From Clostridiales bacterium (GTDB taxonomy: Bacteria; Bacillota_A; Clostridia; Lachnospirales; Lachnospiraceae): DNA of 5,612 bases. The position numbers and the translations under genes are program-made. Of the stretch, positions 5,039 to 5,612 are shown piece by piece. Position 1 is the stretch's first letter. Each line of letters opens with the position of its first letter. The notes below the pieces were generated by a model. That model had not been told where the DNA came from, did no database searches, and saw only the letters and a program-made list of their open reading frames with translations. The stretch is from positions 1 to 5,612 of the forward strand of contig JASKJZ010000188.1 in the NCBI GenBank assembly GCA_030154385.1, given 5' to 3'.

Positions 5039-5612
5039 AAAAGGAACATTGATTGTAATATCGGGATTCTCAGGTGTCGGGAAGGGAACGGTAGTAAAGC
5101 AGCTTGTGGAAACTCATCCGTTTCATTTATCGATTTCCGCAACCACAAGAAGTCCAAGGGCTGGGGAAGCGGATGGAAGAGAGTATTTCTTTTTGACAAG
5201 AGATAAATTTGAGAGTATGATAGAAGAGGGTGCGCTCATTGAGTGGGCCCAATATGTTGGAAACTATTACGGGACACCAAGGCAATATGTGATGCAGGAG
5301 TTAGAAGCAGGCAATCATGTGATTCTCGAAATTGAAATGCAGGGAGCCCTAAAGATTAAACAACAGTTTCCAGAAGCCTTACTTTTGTTTATAGCACCGC
5401 CAAGCGCCGATGTCCTAAAGGAACGATTGGTAAATCGGGGAACCGAAGATCAAGACACCATTGGACGTCGCCTTGCAAGAGCTTATGAAGAAGTAGAGTA
5501 TGCAAAGGATTATGATTACTTGGTGATGAATGATAATCTTACAAAATGTGTCGATCAAATCAATGCGATTGTAGAACTTGAAGAGATGCGGACGGCTAAA
5601 AATTATGATTTT
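5031..5612 (+). CDS. gmk: Guanylate kinase (3' partial)
   Basis: The frame is open from ATG 5031 to the window edge, giving 194 residues of a protein usually about 200-210 long, so only a short C-terminal piece is missing. It makes GDP from GMP and ATP in the cytoplasm, feeding GTP and (p)ppGpp pools. Visible are the P-loop SGFSGVGKGT (11-20; Gly12, Lys18, Thr20), the GMP-binding block SATTRSPRAGE (36-46; Ser36, Arg40, Arg43) with GREYFF (49-54), the IEWAQYVGNYYGTP segment, the LEIEMQGALKIK region (LDIDVQGA in many relatives), and the lid with NRGTEDQDTIGRRL. The P-loop Phe13 replaces the more common Pro; I believe GFSG forms are frequent in Clostridia, so this is probably lineage-typical. 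The start overlaps the end of remA by eight bases and has AAGGGG (5019-5024) six bases upstream within remA. In relatives the next gene is usually rpoZ, which would lie outside the window. Confidence 0.96.
   Translation, partial: MNKKGTLIVISGFSGVGKGTVVKQLVETHPFHLSISATTRSPRAGEADGREYFFLTRDKFESMIEEGALIEWAQYVGNYYGTPRQYVMQELEAGNHVILEIEMQGALKIKQQFPEALLLFIAPPSADVLKERLVNRGTEDQDTIGRRLARAYEEVEYAKDYDYLVMNDNLTKCVDQINAIVELEEMRTAKNYDF

Noticed and set aside
4681..5199. A 172-residue open frame on the - strand opposite remA and gmk
   Set aside because: It lies antisense to two well-recognised genes, shows no family motif, and has no credible ribosome binding site. It is a shadow frame.

Overview
The window looks like the chromosome of a low-to-moderate GC Gram-positive bacterium, most likely a Clostridia member and possibly Lachnospiraceae. 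The grounds are strong AGGAGG-type ribosome binding sites, sigma-A-type promoter boxes, and the yicC(yloC)-remA-gmk gene order, which is a Firmicutes hallmark. In Bacillus subtilis the same genes sit close to yloA (rqcH). This assignment is inference from gene content; no rRNA or other taxonomic marker is present.

Left part (1-640, + strand): the 3' end of mnmA (tRNA 2-thiouridylase), then a short, AT-rich gene for a 94-residue membrane or exported protein that I cannot assign to a family. It is closed by a clear rho-independent terminator at 602-639. Middle part (681-3310, - strand): rqcH (NFACT/Rqc2-family ribosome quality-control factor), with a PHP-domain phosphoesterase of the histidinol-phosphatase type downstream of it, probably co-transcribed at least in part. 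Right part (3444-5612, + strand, divergent from rqcH): a stand-alone CheY-like receiver protein, then the tightly packed yicC-remA-gmk operon. gmk runs off the window after 194 codons.

The genes are mostly RNA, translation and nucleotide housekeeping: tRNA thiolation (MnmA), rescue of stalled 60S/50S-type complexes (RqcH), endoribonuclease (YicC), GMP kinase (Gmk) and a DNA-binding regulator (RemA). I see no mobile element, CRISPR array, RNA gene or defence system, and no evidence of a wholly new system.

The most interesting non-coding signal is around the receiver gene. The yicC promoter is near consensus (TTGACG, 17 bases, TATAAT) and overlaps the receiver stop codon. Its spacer holds a 14-bp palindrome-like site (AAGAAT-GG-ATTCTT). 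Eleven bases of that site recur in inverted orientation in the receiver gene's own leader, next to its ribosome binding site. This could be a shared operator or a 5'/3' RNA pairing; both are hypotheses. No intergenic gap exceeds about 135 bases, so there is no long gene-free stretch.
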